Below are positions 6,074-7,510 of a DNA stretch of 7,510 nucleotides, piece by piece. A model generated the notes under the pieces. The model saw nothing but the letters and a program-made list of their open reading frames with translations, was not told the origin of the DNA and made no database searches. Source of the DNA: an uncultured Bacilli bacterium (GTDB taxonomy: Bacteria; Bacillota_I; Bacilli_A; RF39; UBA660); the NCBI GenBank assembly GCA_948543905.1, contig CAOVIS010000023.1:3183-10692 (forward strand). Reading direction: 5' to 3'. How positions within the stretch are numbered: position 1 is the first letter of the stretch; each line of letters begins with the position of its first letter. A program made the position numbers and the translations under genes.

Positions 6074-7276
6074 ATGAATGAATTAATAAGAAAATATGCA
6101 AAGTTTTTAATCGACGGTTGTTTAAGACTTAAGAGTGGTGATAAACTATTTATTATTGGTTCAATGATAATAGAAGATTTTATTAGTTTAGTTAGTGAGG
6201 AAGCTAGGAAATTAGGAATAGAAGATATTAAAGTATTCAAAAAGAATATTGCTTTAGAAAGAGATTTGTATTTGACGAAAAGTTTTGAAGAAATAATAGA
6301 AAGTGGAAAACTTGATAATTCAATATATAATGAAATGGCTCGTAATGGATATGCTTTTTTAAATCTTTCTTCACCAGTGCCAAATTATTTTGGAGATTGT
6401 GATAAGGAATTAATGGCAAAAGTTAACACTTATCTGTTAAAGAATATTAAAGAATATAAAGAGTATCAGTTAAAAGGAATTATAAAATGGAATATTTCGG
6501 CTGTTCCTAATACCATTTGGGCTAAATCGATAGGAGTTGATATTAATAAGTTATGGAATTTGGTTTTAGATATTTGTTTAATAAAAGAAGGAGATCCTAT
6601 TGTGTTATGGGATGAGAAAATGACTAAATTAAAGAGAAAGGCAGAATATTTAAATAGTCTTGATATTGATTATTTAGTTTATGGTAATGAAATTGGAACA
6701 AATGTTAAAATTGGTTTACCAAAAAATTATTTATTTGAAAGTGCAGATGGTAAAAACATTGTAAATATGCCTACGGAAGAGGTATTTACATCTCCAGATA
6801 GACTTAGAGTTGATGGGATAGTTTATGCTTCTAAACCTTTAGTATATAATAATAATTTAATTGAAGATTTTTGGCTTAAGTTTCAAGATGGAAAAGTTGT
6901 GGATTATGGAGCTAAAAAAGGACTAGAAATTTTAAAGGGGATATTTGATGTCGATAGTGATGCTAGTTATTTAGGAGAAGTTGCGTTAGTTGATTATGAT
7001 TCTCCAATTTCTAAAACAGAGGTTTTATTTAAAAATACACTTTATGACGAAAATGCTTCTTGTCACTTGGCTCTTGGCGCGAGTTTTGCAGAGTGTGTAA
7101 AAGATGGTCTTACTAAGAGTCGGGAAGAATTATATAAGCTAGGACTCAATCAATCAAATATTCATGTGGATTTCTTTATTGGAACTAAAGATTTAGAGGT
7201 AATAGCATACCTTAGAGATGGTAGAAGTAAAGTTATAATGGAAAATGGAAATTTTGTAAGAAGTTTAAAATTATAA
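6074..7276 (+). CDS. ampS: M29-family metallo-aminopeptidase (AmpS/PepS/aminopeptidase T type)
   Basis: This 400-residue protein is close to the usual length of about 410 for cytosolic M29 enzymes, which remove N-terminal amino acids from peptides using two metal ions. The N-terminal domain begins with NELIRKYAKFLIDGCLRLKSGD, typical of the family. The metal-ligand motifs are all present: Glu236 in PTEEVFTSPDR, Glu302 in LGEVALVD, His331 in NASCHLALGASF, and His364 and Asp366 in IHVDFFIGT. The position seven residues after His331, usually Tyr as I recall, is Phe338 here. The start is ATG 6074, with AAAGGA at 6059-6064 and a 9-base spacer. It lies directly behind a T-box leader, so its expression should rise when one tRNA is uncharged; a peptidase releasing amino acids from peptides would make sense under starvation. 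The start of a tyrS-like gene follows 58 bases downstream with its own promoter. Confidence 0.92.
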   Translation: MNELIRKYAKFLIDGCLRLKSGDKLFIIGSMIIEDFISLVSEEARKLGIEDIKVFKKNIALERDLYLTKSFEEIIESGKLDNSIYNEMARNGYAFLNLSSPVPNYFGDCDKELMAKVNTYLLKNIKEYKEYQLKGIIKWNISAVPNTIWAKSIGVDINKLWNLVLDICLIKEGDPIVLWDEKMTKLKRKAEYLNSLDIDYLVYGNEIGTNVKIGLPKNYLFESADGKNIVNMPTEEVFTSPDRLRVDGIVYASKPLVYNNNLIEDFWLKFQDGKVVDYGAKKGLEILKGIFDVDSDASYLGEVALVDYDSPISKTEVLFKNTLYDENASCHLALGASFAECVKDGLTKSREELYKLGLNQSNIHVDFFIGTKDLEVIAYLRDGRSKVIMENGNFVRSLKL

Positions 7277-7305
7277 TTGCCAAAAGAGAATAAAAAAGAT
7301 ATAAT
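7277..7305 (+). promoter_or_regulatory. Promoter of the tyrS-like gene
   Basis: TTGCCA (7277-7282) begins right after the aminopeptidase stop and is 17 bases from a perfect TATAAT (7300-7305). A GGGAGG ribosome binding site (7322-7327) sits 7 bases before the ATG at 7335. No terminator lies between the aminopeptidase and this promoter. Confidence 0.75.
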
Positions 7306-7334
7306 GGAAAATATAAATTTTGGGAGGAATTAAT

Positions 7335-7418
7335 ATGACAGTTTTTGAGGATTTAAAATGGCGGGGAATTATTAAAGATATTTCTAGTCCAGATTTAGAA
7401 GAAAAATTAAATGCAGAA
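7335..7418 (+). pseudogene. tyrS: 5' fragment of tyrosyl-tRNA synthetase, cut off after about 28 codons
   Basis: The peptide starts MTVFEDLKWRGIIKD and continues [13 protein letters not shown], which reads as the N-terminus of bacterial TyrRS (family pattern: x-E-E-LKWRG-x-I/V, then a Glu/Leu-rich helix ending in KL-N). In the family the next residues are the first strand of the catalytic domain (TFYIGxDPT) and then the HIGH motif. Here the reading frame instead gives IHWI and a stop at 7431-7433, and the DNA after about 7418 codes for part of a reverse transcriptase in another frame. The promoter and ribosome binding site are intact, so the 5' end looks functional. TyrRS is essential, so either another copy exists elsewhere, or the junction is an assembly artefact. 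The protein match is from memory of the family. Confidence 0.75.
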
Positions 7419-7510
7419 ATACATTGGATTTAATTGATATTATAATAGATAGTTCAAAACAAGGATTACCTATTGGAAATTATACAAGTCAATGGTTTGC
7501 TAATTTTTTT
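7418..7510 (+). CDS. Reverse transcriptase internal fragment (DGR-like motif), cut by the window end
   Basis: Read in the frame beginning at 7418, the sequence gives [15 protein letters not shown], then [16 protein letters not shown] up to the window edge. This is the conserved block 4 of reverse transcriptases: a helix ending in I-I-D-S, then G-(L/I)-P-I-G-N-x-T-S-Q-x-(F)-A-N. The form IGxxxSQ is the one described for reverse transcriptases of diversity-generating retroelements and relatives, in place of QGxxxSP of group II intron enzymes. Only about 30 residues are visible. There is no start codon, ribosome binding site or N-terminal domain in front, because the sequence 5' of 7418 belongs to tyrS in another frame. 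The catalytic YxDD block would lie beyond the window. The fragment is therefore an internal piece joined to tyrS by recombination, deletion or misassembly. Confidence 0.75.

Noticed and set aside
6055..6419. Two minus-strand reading frames in the aminopeptidase gene
   Set aside because: Shadows of a well-supported M29 gene, with no promoter or ribosome binding site.
1688..7276. Alternative genetic code with TGA as Trp
   Set aside because: No TGA stop occurs among seven genes, but no in-frame TGA occurs either and Trp is always TGG. TAA/TAG preference is expected at this GC content.
1..7510. CRISPR array, tRNA or rRNA genes
   Set aside because: No regularly spaced direct repeats, tRNA cloverleaf motifs or conserved rRNA stretches were seen on either strand.

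Overview
The window is very AT-rich, and almost everything in it is encoded on the + strand. It carries Gram-positive style signals: AGGAGG-type ribosome binding sites, sigma-A-like promoters with exact 17-base spacers, U-tract terminators, a T-box leader, a lipobox lipoprotein and a YtxG/YtxH pair. Tryptophan is written TGG, and all seven complete stop codons are TAA or TAG. This fits a low-GC member of the Bacillota, probably a gut Bacilli/Erysipelotrichia/RF39-like lineage. The lineage is inferred, not shown.

Layout. (1) Positions 2-1609: the 3' part of a large gene of unknown function. It is open from the window edge and ends in a tandemly duplicated domain of about 135-140 residues, followed by a terminator at its stop codon. 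(2) Positions 1639-3940: a compact operon with its own promoter and terminator. It encodes a small lipoprotein, a highly charged disordered protein, a DUF948/YtxG-like membrane protein and a YtxH-like membrane protein. The last three genes are joined by stop/start overlaps, so the products probably act together at the cell envelope. (3) Positions 3963-5915: a separate strong promoter drives a 630-residue membrane-anchored surface protein with three Listeria-Bacteroides (Flg_new) repeats. (4) Positions 5916-7276: a short T-box leader with an excellent antiterminator but no canonical long Stem I precedes an M29-family aminopeptidase. (5) Positions 7277-7510: a good promoter and ribosome binding site start a gene whose first 28 codons read as tyrosyl-tRNA synthetase. 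The sequence then changes abruptly into a fragment of reverse transcriptase in another frame.

The most interesting places are the tyrS/reverse transcriptase junction at about 7418 and the T-box leader. The reverse transcriptase fragment has the IGxxxSQ motif of the diversity-generating-retroelement class. The junction is either a retroelement scar or an assembly chimera. The T-box leader sits in front of a peptidase, next to an aminoacyl-tRNA synthetase gene, and its antiterminator 3' strand can also pair with the peptidase's Shine-Dalgarno sequence. No rRNA, tRNA, CRISPR array or complete insertion sequence was seen.
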